From positions 62,001 to 126,000 of the forward strand of contig CABZXO010000002.1 in assembly GCA_902529645.1 (NCBI GenBank): 64,000 nucleotides of DNA, read 5' to 3'. The translations under genes were made by a program, and so were the position numbers. Shown piece after piece: positions 1 to 8,475 of the stretch. The notes beneath the pieces are model-generated. The model did not search any database. It was not told where the DNA came from and saw nothing but the letters and a program-made list of their open reading frames with translations. The DNA is from an uncultured Pelagibacteraceae bacterium. GTDB taxonomy: Bacteria; Pseudomonadota; Alphaproteobacteria; Pelagibacterales; Pelagibacteraceae. Positions within the stretch are counted from its first letter, which is position 1, and the number at the start of each line of letters is the position of its first letter.

Positions 1-449
1 GGTCCTGCAGAAATTATAATATCACTCTCTCTTAAAGCTCTAACATAACTTTTTTGTTTTTCAGATCTAGGAATTATAGATTTTTTGGGAGTTTTAATAA
101 TGTCTGTAACGTTATTATTTTTTACTTTTTCGTTGATCATAAAGTTATCAACCGATGAAAGTACATCTTTGTTCTCTATGCTTCCATTATTAATAAACTG
201 ATTAGCCAAAAACTGAATAGCATTTTTAATTGTTTCATTCTTTTCAGGTGTTGATTTAATTAAAATTGAATTTCCCCTTGAATATAAGCTACAATTTGTA
301 ATTTTTTCCAATTCTTGTAAATTCTTATTAAATTCTCCGACAACACCCATTAACAAGTTATTGTCATGAAATATAACACTTAAAGAATTGTTATCTGAAT
401 AAACAAATTTTAAAGACTGATCGATATTTTTTTTTGTTATTCCACTCAA
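1..449 (-). CDS. phoH: PhoH-like ATPase, N-terminal part (runs off window start; TTG start likely)
   Basis: Reverse-strand frame reads LSGITKKNIDQSLKFVYSDNN...IIPRSEKQKSYVRALRESDIIISAGP, ending at the start of the PhoH Walker A; directly downstream of miaB, a common order. Confidence 0.8.
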   Translation of the reverse strand, partial: MSGITKKNIDQSLKFVYSDNNSLSVIFHDNNLLMGVVGEFNKNLQELEKITNCSLYSRGNSILIKSTPEKNETIKNAIQFLANQFINNGSIENKDVLSSVDNFMINEKVKNNNVTDIIKTPKKSIIPRSEKQKSYVRALRESDIIISAG

Positions 450-452
450 TTT

Positions 453-1826
453 CTATGCAACCTTCTTGTCTGAATTAACTATAATTTCTCCAAATAAAGT
501 ATTTCTGTTACTGTCCTTAATTTTTACTTGCACTATTCTACCAACATCTTTCTTTTTACCATTAAAAATTACAGATGTCATATACTCAGATCTACCAAAA
601 GCTTTGCTTTTATCGTCGGTTAAATTTTCGACCAAAACATCAATAACTTTACCATTCAATGATTTGTTCATTTGAGTTTGATTTTCGAATAAAATAGTTT
701 GAATTTTTTCTAATCTTTCAACAGAAATTTTTTTTTCAATTAAGTCTAAATTTTCAGCTACTGTTCCAGGTCTTGGACTAAATATAAATGAATAAGAGTT
801 AATAAATTTAACTCTTTCAATTAACCTAATAGTGTCCTTAAAATCCTGATCTTCTTCACCAGGATAACCGATTATAAAATCACTTGAAAATTTTATGTTT
901 GAGTTAATTTCTTTTAATTTATCGAAAGTGCTTAAATATTCCTCAATAGTATGTTTTCTATTCATCAACTTTAAAATTTTATTAGATCCACTTTGAACAG
1001 GTAAATGCACAAGTGGCATTAACTTTTCAGAAGTTTTATATACTTCAATTAAATCCTCGGTCATATCTTTTGGGTGAGATGTTGTATATCTAACTCTCTT
1101 AATTTCAGACAATTTTTCAATATTTAAAATCAAATCTGATAATCTATATCCTTGATTATCATAAGCGTTCACATTTTGACCAAGTAAAACTATTTCTCTT
1201 GCACCATTATCAGCTAAATATTTTGCTTCATCCAAAACTTGTTTAAATGGTCGAGAATATTCTGGTCCACGTGTGTATGGAACTACGCAAAAATGACAAA
1301 ACTTATCGCATCCTTCCTGAATAGTTAAGAAGGATGAAACTTTTCCAGCTTCATTTTTTAATTTACTCAAATATTTAAATTTAGAAACTGCATCAAATTC
1401 AGTTTCTTCAATCTTTTTCTTTTTTTTAGTATAACTTAAAATTGTATCATTAATTTTATGGTAAGCTTGAGGACCAATAACTAAATCTATGTAAGGTTCT
1501 CTTTTAAGCATCTCTTGATTTTCTGCTTGAGCAACACAGCCCGCAATAATTACTAATGGTTTTTTTTTAGATCTAAAAATTTTTTTTACTCTACCTATTT
1601 CTGAGTAGACTTTTTCTTTTGCTTTATCTCTGATGTGACATGTATTTAAAAGATAACAATTTGCTTCCTCATATTTTTCTGTCTTTTCATAACCAATTTT
1701 TTTTACTAAATCGTATATTCTATTTGAGTCATACTCATTCATTTGACATCCAAATGTTTTAATAATTATTTTATTTGTTTTTTTTAATTTATCTAAGTCT
1801 TGCTGCATCTTCATCAATCTTTGCAT
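453..1826 (-). CDS. miaB: tRNA-2-methylthio-N6-dimethylallyladenosine synthase MiaB
   Basis: TFGCQMNEYDS, radical-SAM GCDKFCHFCVVPYTRG, C-terminal TRAM. Confidence 0.97.
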   Translation of the reverse strand: MQRLMKMQQDLDKLKKTNKIIIKTFGCQMNEYDSNRIYDLVKKIGYEKTEKYEEANCYLLNTCHIRDKAKEKVYSEIGRVKKIFRSKKKPLVIIAGCVAQAENQEMLKREPYIDLVIGPQAYHKINDTILSYTKKKKKIEETEFDAVSKFKYLSKLKNEAGKVSSFLTIQEGCDKFCHFCVVPYTRGPEYSRPFKQVLDEAKYLADNGAREIVLLGQNVNAYDNQGYRLSDLILNIEKLSEIKRVRYTTSHPKDMTEDLIEVYKTSEKLMPLVHLPVQSGSNKILKLMNRKHTIEEYLSTFDKLKEINSNIKFSSDFIIGYPGEEDQDFKDTIRLIERVKFINSYSFIFSPRPGTVAENLDLIEKKISVERLEKIQTILFENQTQMNKSLNGKVIDVLVENLTDDKSKAFGRSEYMTSVIFNGKKKDVGRIVQVKIKDSNRNTLFGEIIVNSDKKVA

Positions 1827-2430
1827 TAAATGAAACAGATCTCCTTTCTTCAGAGGAATCTAAAAAAGGATAAACTGTGTGCATCATGTAGCTTGGAAAA
1901 AAATAAAAATCTCCTTTTTTAGGTGTAATTACATAAGTAGGATTACATAAAAATTTCTTCGATCCATCTATCAATACTAATTTTCCGTTATGGTTGTTTT
2001 TTTTGCTTCTCTGAATAGTTTCTCCCATATTCTTAGGTACTTTTAGATATCCCACCCCTGATATTTGACCACTATGATAATGAATTGGGTTGTAATCATT
2101 TTTATATTGTTGAATAATCCACGAAGCAATTATATCAAACTTTTTAATAGAAATACTGTGACCCTCAAATAACCACTTTTGACAGGAGTCAGCTAAGAAC
2201 TCTGCCCATTTAATTTTTTTCATAAATTCCACATCTAATCTAAACTCACGATGCACATTTCCTTCTAAATATTTACCATGATCGAGATTATCTATTTTTT
2301 CTTGATCAAGAATTGATTCATCAACATATTTATTCATTTCTGAAACAATTTCGTCAGGAATACTTACTTTTAAAATCGATGGACCAAATGGCTTTAAAAT
2401 TTCGGTTGACATATTATTTCTTCTTAACAC
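1789..2430 (-). CDS. putative 2OG-Fe(II) oxygenase family protein
   Basis: HYHSGQISGVGYLKVP...GDFYFFPSYMMHTVYPF; His/Asp/Arg pattern of the putative 2OG-Fe(II) oxygenase family. Confidence 0.75.
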   Translation of the reverse strand: MLRRNNMSTEILKPFGPSILKVSIPDEIVSEMNKYVDESILDQEKIDNLDHGKYLEGNVHREFRLDVEFMKKIKWAEFLADSCQKWLFEGHSISIKKFDIIASWIIQQYKNDYNPIHYHSGQISGVGYLKVPKNMGETIQRSKKNNHNGKLVLIDGSKKFLCNPTYVITPKKGDFYFFPSYMMHTVYPFLDSSEERRSVSFNAKIDEDAARLR

Positions 2431-2821
2431 CGTAAAGTTCTAGCTTATGATCAACTAATTTATATCCATATTTTTCGGCTACTTTTTTTTGAAGATTTTC
2501 AATTTCTTCATCTACAAATTCGATAATTTCGCCAGTTTTCACATCAATTAAATGATCGTGATGGCCTTCATTTAACTCTTCATATCTAGCTTTTCCACCT
2601 TTAAACTCATGCTTAGCAAGAATTCCTGACTCTTCAAATAACTTTACTGTTCTATAAACAGTTGCAATACTTATTTTTGGATCAATTTTAGATACTCTAT
2701 TATAAAGCTCATCTACATCCGGGTGATCACTAGACTCTGACATCACCTGAGCAATTACTCTCCTTTGATCAGTTAGTTTAACACCTTTTGCTAAACATTT
2801 TTGCTCTATTGTTTCTGACAT
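2414..2821 (-). CDS. fur: Fur family ferric uptake/metal regulator
   Basis: LTDQRRVIAQVM, SIATVYRTVKLFEESG, HHDHLIDVKTGEIIEF. Confidence 0.92.
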   Translation of the reverse strand: MSETIEQKCLAKGVKLTDQRRVIAQVMSESSDHPDVDELYNRVSKIDPKISIATVYRTVKLFEESGILAKHEFKGGKARYEELNEGHHDHLIDVKTGEIIEFVDEEIENLQKKVAEKYGYKLVDHKLELYGVKKK

Positions 2822-2830
2822 AAAATAATT

Positions 2831-3217
2831 CTAACTTAAATAAATAGGGTTAATCAAATTTTTTTTAACATTAAATTTATCGCACAAATCAGGGATATTT
2901 TCGTATTTTATATCTTTTTCACCTTTAAAATCTTGAATACTATAACAATAATAATCAATATTATTAGTTAAATTAAATGCTTTAACTATAGAGAGTGAAT
3001 TTCGGATTCCCGCATAGCTTCCAGGCCCTCTATTTAAATAAATTTTATTAATGTCTTTCAAACTTAATTGATGAAAATTTAAAAAATCATTAATAATCAA
3101 AGTTAATTTTTCATAATTAATTTTAGTATTCTCTTTAGTAATATTATAAATATCATTACTAGTAATGATCATTAAAAAAATTTTTTCACTGGCTACATCA
3201 ATTATCAGTTTATTCAT
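2831..3217 (-). CDS. tsaB: TsaB-like tRNA threonylcarbamoyladenosine biosynthesis protein (short form; start taken at MNKLIIDVAS)
   Basis: IYLNRGPGSYAGIRNSLSIVKAFNL and C-terminal NPIYLS; only about 128 aa. Confidence 0.75.
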   Translation of the reverse strand: MNKLIIDVASEKIFLMIITSNDIYNITKENTKINYEKLTLIINDFLNFHQLSLKDINKIYLNRGPGSYAGIRNSLSIVKAFNLTNNIDYYCYSIQDFKGEKDIKYENIPDLCDKFNVKKNLINPIYLS

Positions 3218-4226
3218 AATTATTTTATTTTCTAATATCAGTTCTAAATCAGATGAAAATAATATCAAATACTATTCTAATGATGAGGGAATTCTTTCAA
3301 TAATGTATCACCGTTTTAACGAAAATAAATACCCTTCAACTAACATAAAAATGGATATATTTAGGGAACATATAAATATTATTAATAACTCAAATTTTAA
3401 TTTTCTTAATCCAAAAAATTTTGATGAACAGTTTAAAAAATCAAAGTCAAAAAAAGAAATTCTCATGACTATCGATGATGCTTTTGAATCTTTTTATACA
3501 GAGGCATGGCCTTATCTAAAAGATAATAAAATTCCATTTATTTTATTTGTTTCAACTGAACCTGTAGGAAAAAGAGGTTATATGACTTGGGAGCAAATTA
3601 AAGAAGTTGAGAGAAATGATTTTGCGTATATAGGACATCATTCCCATACTCATGAATATCTTATAGATGTAAACAATGATGATTTTATTTTAGATATTGA
3701 AACAGCTAATAAAATTTTCCAAAGAGAACTTGGTTACGTACCTAGTCTATTTTCATATCCATTTGGTGAATACTCTAAGTTTATGAAAGATTATATTTCT
3801 GAAAATTTCAAATATGCTTTTGGTCAGCATTCTGGTGTAATTGATTTAAATAAAGACAAATTTGAATTACCTAGATTTCCCATAAATGAAAAATACGGAG
3901 AGTTAAAAAGATTTAAATCAATAATAAATTATTTTCCACTTGAATATAAAAGAATACTTCCTGAGGAAAAACAACTACTCACAAACACTAACCCTCCAAA
4001 TTTTAAAGTTGAATTTTTCAAGGAACAAAAAAATATAACTAATATCAATTGTTATTCTAATGAGGGAGATGTTTGGGAAAAATCGAAAACAATCTTTACC
4101 GACAACTCTTTAACGATTGAATTTAGAGAGCCATTTAAACCAAGAAGAGGTAGAATTAATTGTTCGCTGAATGATAATGGAAAATGGAGATGGTTTGGTG
4201 TTCAATTCCCTATAAAAGAAAATTAA
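3165..4226 (+). CDS. polysaccharide deacetylase family protein
   Basis: Signal/TM N-terminus; LSIMYHRFNE, MTIDDAFESFYTEAWPYL, GHHSHTHEYL, FSYPFGEYS (NodB-like motifs). Confidence 0.88.
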   Translation: MIIKKIFSLATSIISLFIIILFSNISSKSDENNIKYYSNDEGILSIMYHRFNENKYPSTNIKMDIFREHINIINNSNFNFLNPKNFDEQFKKSKSKKEILMTIDDAFESFYTEAWPYLKDNKIPFILFVSTEPVGKRGYMTWEQIKEVERNDFAYIGHHSHTHEYLIDVNNDDFILDIETANKIFQRELGYVPSLFSYPFGEYSKFMKDYISENFKYAFGQHSGVIDLNKDKFELPRFPINEKYGELKRFKSIINYFPLEYKRILPEEKQLLTNTNPPNFKVEFFKEQKNITNINCYSNEGDVWEKSKTIFTDNSLTIEFREPFKPRRGRINCSLNDNGKWRWFGVQFPIKEN

Positions 4227-5287
4227 ATCAAACTTTCCAAATCTTTGCTTGATGGTAGTAATCTAGCCTCATCAAAATCCTTTAAATTATTCTGTTCAAT
4301 AATTTTTTGTAAAACCTCTATATATTGGTTTCCTGTTTCTGCATATTTATCTAAATGTTTAGATAGAACTAAACTGTCTAAAGGTTTATTTAGATTTCTA
4401 AGTTCTGTTCTTGCTTTTCTTAAATTTTTGTATGTAGAGTGAGTGTTTAAATTTCTTAAATACGCTCTTACAGAGAGCTGTAAGCTATGAAACTTCATAA
4501 CTTTATGATCTTTTCCCTCATCAGCATTTTTAGGTTTTAATCCCTCTCCAGACCAAGTCCATTGACCAAATAAAGCATTTCCTTTTAATGCGAACCTTGA
4601 AGTACCCCAACCGGTTTCTTTAGCGGCTTGAGCTATTGCTAATGAAACTGGTATTTCATCCATTCTTACTTTTAAAGTAGATAAGTCATCTTTTCTTACA
4701 CCATATTGTTTATATTTTTTTTCTAACCATTTTTTTTCAATATCAGTGTTGCTATTTTTATTTAAAATTGTGAATAACCTTTTTCTATCAACTCTAATTT
4801 TATTATTTTCCTTAACTATTAAAGGTAAAATAATTTTAATAAACATATCTTTTCTTTTTTTAGTGTTAGATATGCTTTTAATTTCATTCGGAAGAAGTCC
4901 AATGTCTATTGGTTTTACTAATTTCGTATCTCTTACATCTTTTAAATTATAATTTACTTCTTTAAACAATGAATCGATTTCGGATGTTGTATATCTTATT
5001 AGATTAATTTCAGAATTATTCTCCTCTAAAATATCATATAACAAATCTCTCTCATCAGCATCTGTTGTTAAATCTTCCTCAATTAATTTATCTTTGTTTA
5101 AAGTATTGTTTAAAATGTTTTTGGAATTATTAGTAAATTCCTTATTATTAAAATTATTATCAGTAAAATTAATAATTAAAGGCACTACATAAAAAAAAGA
5201 AATTACTATAAAAGAACTTAAGAAAAATCTTGAGACTATATTAAAACCCTTGTTTTTTATAAAACCTTTTTTTTTAAATTTTCTCAT
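4223..5287 (-). CDS. Bax-like / glucosaminidase domain protein
   Basis: N-terminal TM; VSLAIAQAAKETGWGTSRFALKGNALFGQWTWSGEG...HKVMKFHSLQLSVRAYLRNLNTH. Confidence 0.85.
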   Translation of the reverse strand: MRKFKKKGFIKNKGFNIVSRFFLSSFIVISFFYVVPLIINFTDNNFNNKEFTNNSKNILNNTLNKDKLIEEDLTTDADERDLLYDILEENNSEINLIRYTTSEIDSLFKEVNYNLKDVRDTKLVKPIDIGLLPNEIKSISNTKKRKDMFIKIILPLIVKENNKIRVDRKRLFTILNKNSNTDIEKKWLEKKYKQYGVRKDDLSTLKVRMDEIPVSLAIAQAAKETGWGTSRFALKGNALFGQWTWSGEGLKPKNADEGKDHKVMKFHSLQLSVRAYLRNLNTHSTYKNLRKARTELRNLNKPLDSLVLSKHLDKYAETGNQYIEVLQKIIEQNNLKDFDEARLLPSSKDLESLI

Positions 5288-5293
5288 AAAATT

Positions 5294-5836
5294 TTACTGT
5301 ATTGCAACAACCTCTTTTACTTCTGGTAAATAATGACATAAGAGATTTTGTACACCTTGTTTTAAAGTCATAGTTGAACTAGGACAACCAGAACAACTTC
5401 CTTGTAATTGCACCTTTACAACTCCATCTTTAAATTCTTTAAATCTAATATCTCCTCCATCTCTTGCAACAGCAGGTCTTATTTTTTGCTCTAAAATTTT
5501 TACTATTTTTTCCTCAATTTCACTTAAATTTGATTCTACTTCTTTTATATTTTCATCAATTACAAACTCTTTACCATCTGCATAAAAATCATTTATTAAA
5601 GAAATAACTATATGTTTTATTTCATCCCATTTAATATTTTCTTTCTTGTTTACTGAAATAAAATCCTGACCTAAAAAAATACCCTCAACACCATTTATTG
5701 ACAAAATGTTTCTAACCAATTCATTTTGAATATCTTCCTTATTTGTAATTTCATAAGGCCCACTATTAGAAACTTTCTTCCCAGGAAGAAATTTCAAAGA
5801 ATTTGGATTTGGTGTTACTTCTGTTTGAACGAACAT
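5294..5836 (-). CDS. nfuA: NifU/NfuA family Fe-S scaffold protein
   Basis: N-terminal Nfu_N (TPNPNSLKFLPG), C-terminal GSCSGCPSSTMTLKQGV. Confidence 0.93.
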   Translation of the reverse strand: MFVQTEVTPNPNSLKFLPGKKVSNSGPYEITNKEDIQNELVRNILSINGVEGIFLGQDFISVNKKENIKWDEIKHIVISLINDFYADGKEFVIDENIKEVESNLSEIEEKIVKILEQKIRPAVARDGGDIRFKEFKDGVVKVQLQGSCSGCPSSTMTLKQGVQNLLCHYLPEVKEVVAIQ

Positions 5837-5888
5837 AATTTATATATAGTGAATATTTTAAAAATTAAAACTTGATAATAAATTTTTA

Positions 5889-6890
5889 TTAAAAACCTAC
5901 TATTTCTTTGATTCTCTCAATCTTTTTGTTGGCGATTAAATTCGCTTTTTCAACTCCATCTAGAAGAATTTCATCAAGATATTTTTTATCTTCCAAAAGT
6001 TTTTTTATCTCTTTTGAAATTGGTTCAATTTTATCAGCTAACTCTGCTGCTAATCTTTCTTTAAATTCTGAAAAATTTTTACCCATAAAAGTTTTAATTG
6101 AATTTTCTATAGTAGAATTTGTTAAGCTTGAATAAATTACCAAAAGATTTTTTGCCTCTAACCTGTGATTAAGTTCCTTTACATCTTGAGGCATTGGTAA
6201 AGGATCAGTTTTTGCCTTTTTAATTTTATTGATTATTTGATCCCTATCATCTGTCAAATTTATTCTACTTAAATCAGATAATTCAGATTTACTCATTTTT
6301 TTTGACCCATCTTTTAAACTCATTATTCTTGAAAATTCGTTTTGTATTAATGGCTCGGGGACTCGTAGAAAATTATCAACTTTGAAATCATTATTAAATT
6401 TTTGAGCTATGTCTCTACATAATTCCAAATGTTGCTTTTGATCGTCACCCACTGGTACGTGCGTAGCATCATAAAGGAGAATATCAGCTGCCATAAGAAC
6501 CGGATAAGAATATAAACCAATACTGGCTTTCTCTTTGTCTTTACCAGCTTTCTCCTTAAATTGGGTCATTCTATTCAACCAACCCATTCTAGCAACACAA
6601 CTCAGTATCCATGCTCCTTCAGCATGAGCGGCTACACTAGATTGATTAAAAATTATACCTTTTTTTGGATCTATTCCACTTGCTATAAAGGTTGCAACAG
6701 TTTCTCTAATATTATTTTTTAATATTTTAGGATCTTGCTTTACAGTAATAGCATGGAGATCAACAACACAAAAAATACATTCGTTATCATTATCATTATT
6801 TAAGTCTACAAAATTTTTTATAGCCCCTAAATAATTTCCTAGATGAAGATTACCTGTAGGCTGTACACCAGAAAAAATTTTTTTACCCAT
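5889..6890 (-). CDS. trpS: tryptophanyl-tRNA synthetase
   Basis: [17 protein letters not shown] (HIGH) and KKMSKS (KMSKS). Confidence 0.97.
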   Translation of the reverse strand: MGKKIFSGVQPTGNLHLGNYLGAIKNFVDLNNDNDNECIFCVVDLHAITVKQDPKILKNNIRETVATFIASGIDPKKGIIFNQSSVAAHAEGAWILSCVARMGWLNRMTQFKEKAGKDKEKASIGLYSYPVLMAADILLYDATHVPVGDDQKQHLELCRDIAQKFNNDFKVDNFLRVPEPLIQNEFSRIMSLKDGSKKMSKSELSDLSRINLTDDRDQIINKIKKAKTDPLPMPQDVKELNHRLEAKNLLVIYSSLTNSTIENSIKTFMGKNFSEFKERLAAELADKIEPISKEIKKLLEDKKYLDEILLDGVEKANLIANKKIERIKEIVGF

Positions 6891-6894
6891 AAAA

Positions 6895-8423
6895 TTAATA
6901 CTTTAATTTAATATCATTGATTTGAAAAGCTTTGATGAAATAACACACAATTAAATAAAACAATAATCCTAAAATAACAGATAAAACTAGATAAAAAGAT
7001 TTAAATGATTGATTAAATGCTAATTCATTTTGAAAAAAATTTAATAAAAAGTTAAAAAATAAACCCATAAGAATTGATGCAAAAATTATTTTAATAAACT
7101 TGATAAAAAATTTTTGATTAAAATAAAATAATTGTCGATTTTTTAAAAATATAAATAATAATATTGAATTAAACCATGATGAAATAGATGTTGCAATTGG
7201 AATAATAATAAAGCCAATTTCACTGAAATAATAAACACTAATTAAAATGTTAAGAATTACTGAAATCAAAGAAATATAAAATGGGGTTTTGGTATCATGA
7301 TTTGCAAAGAAAAAACTTGAAAAAACTTTTATCAAAGCAAATGCAGGAAGACCTAATGCAAAATAGTATAAAGCCAAACTTGAATTATTGACTGAATTTT
7401 CATTAAAAGAACCATAACCAAATAAAGCTGAAATAATTTGTTCTGATCCAATAATTAGAGCGATAGTTGCTGGGAGACTTAAAAATAAACTTAATTCGAG
7501 TGCTTTATTTTGTATATACAAAATCTTATCCTTTTTTCTAGATTGAATATATTTTGATAACTGTGGAAGAATAACAACACTGATCGCAATACCAGCTATG
7601 GCAAGGTTAATTTGATAAATTCTATCTGCATAATATAAATAGGAAACTGCACTTGCTTGAAATGATGCAATTATTGTGCCTACTAAAATATTAATTTGGG
7701 TAACTCCAGAGGAAAAAATACTTGGTAAAAGTTTTTTAAAAAAAACTTTACCTTATTACTTACCTTGAATTTGAAATTAAATTCAAGGGAATAATATTTT
7801 GATACATATTTATATAAAAATATTAATTGTAAAAAACCAGCAAAAGAAACACCATAAGACAAATAATAAACTAATTGATCTTCTAAAAATTTAGAAAAAA
7901 TCAATACTAAAATTAAGACAATATTTAAAATTATTGGGGCAGCGGCTGCAACTGCAAACTTATTATGTGAGTTTAGAATTGCAGAAAAAAAAGAAGCTAA
8001 GCAAATAAAAAATAAAAAAGGGAAACTAATTCTAGTTAAACTTATAGCTACCTCCATTTTTTTTAAATCACCTACAAATCCTGGAGCAATAATTGAAACA
8101 AATACAGGCATAAAAATCTCAATTATTATTGTTATAAATAATAACCCTAAAAAAAGGAGATTAAAAATATCGTTAGCAAATTTGTTTGATTGTTTTTTTC
8201 CCTTAATAATTTCTGAAGAATAACTTGGAACGAATGCTGCATTAAATGTACCTTCGGCAAATAATCTTCTAAAAGTATTTGGAATTCTAAATGCTACAAA
8301 AAAAGCATCCGCCAACATCCCTGTTCCTAGAAAAATTGCTATTAAAATGTCTCTTAAATAACCCAGCAATCTACTAATGATAGTATAAAAACCAAATGTA
8401 CCTGTTGACTTAAGTAAGTTCAT
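6895..8423 (-). CDS. murJ: lipid II flippase MurJ, reading frame interrupted; -1 shift at 7731-7743 joins ORFs 7683-8423 and 6895-7521
   Basis: N-part [33 protein letters not shown]; -1 frame continues [62 protein letters not shown]; joined length 509 aa. Confidence 0.9.
7731..7743 (-). other. tandem overlapping -1 slippery heptamers U UUU UUA / A AAA AAC in murJ
   Basis: Zero-frame codons AAG TTT TTT TTA AAA AAC TTT; both heptamers are in X XXY YYZ phase; -1 slip gives the MurJ-like frame. Confidence 0.6.
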
Positions 8424-8475
8424 AAATCATATTAGTCTTAATTTTACCCCAATTGTAGACTTATTGTTATCACAA

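Noticed and set aside
7683-8423. Treating the two MurJ fragments as two separate genes
   Set aside because: They join into one 509-aa MurJ by a single -1 shift; the MLYIQ/MYIQ-type start of the downstream ORF is internal to the family sequence.
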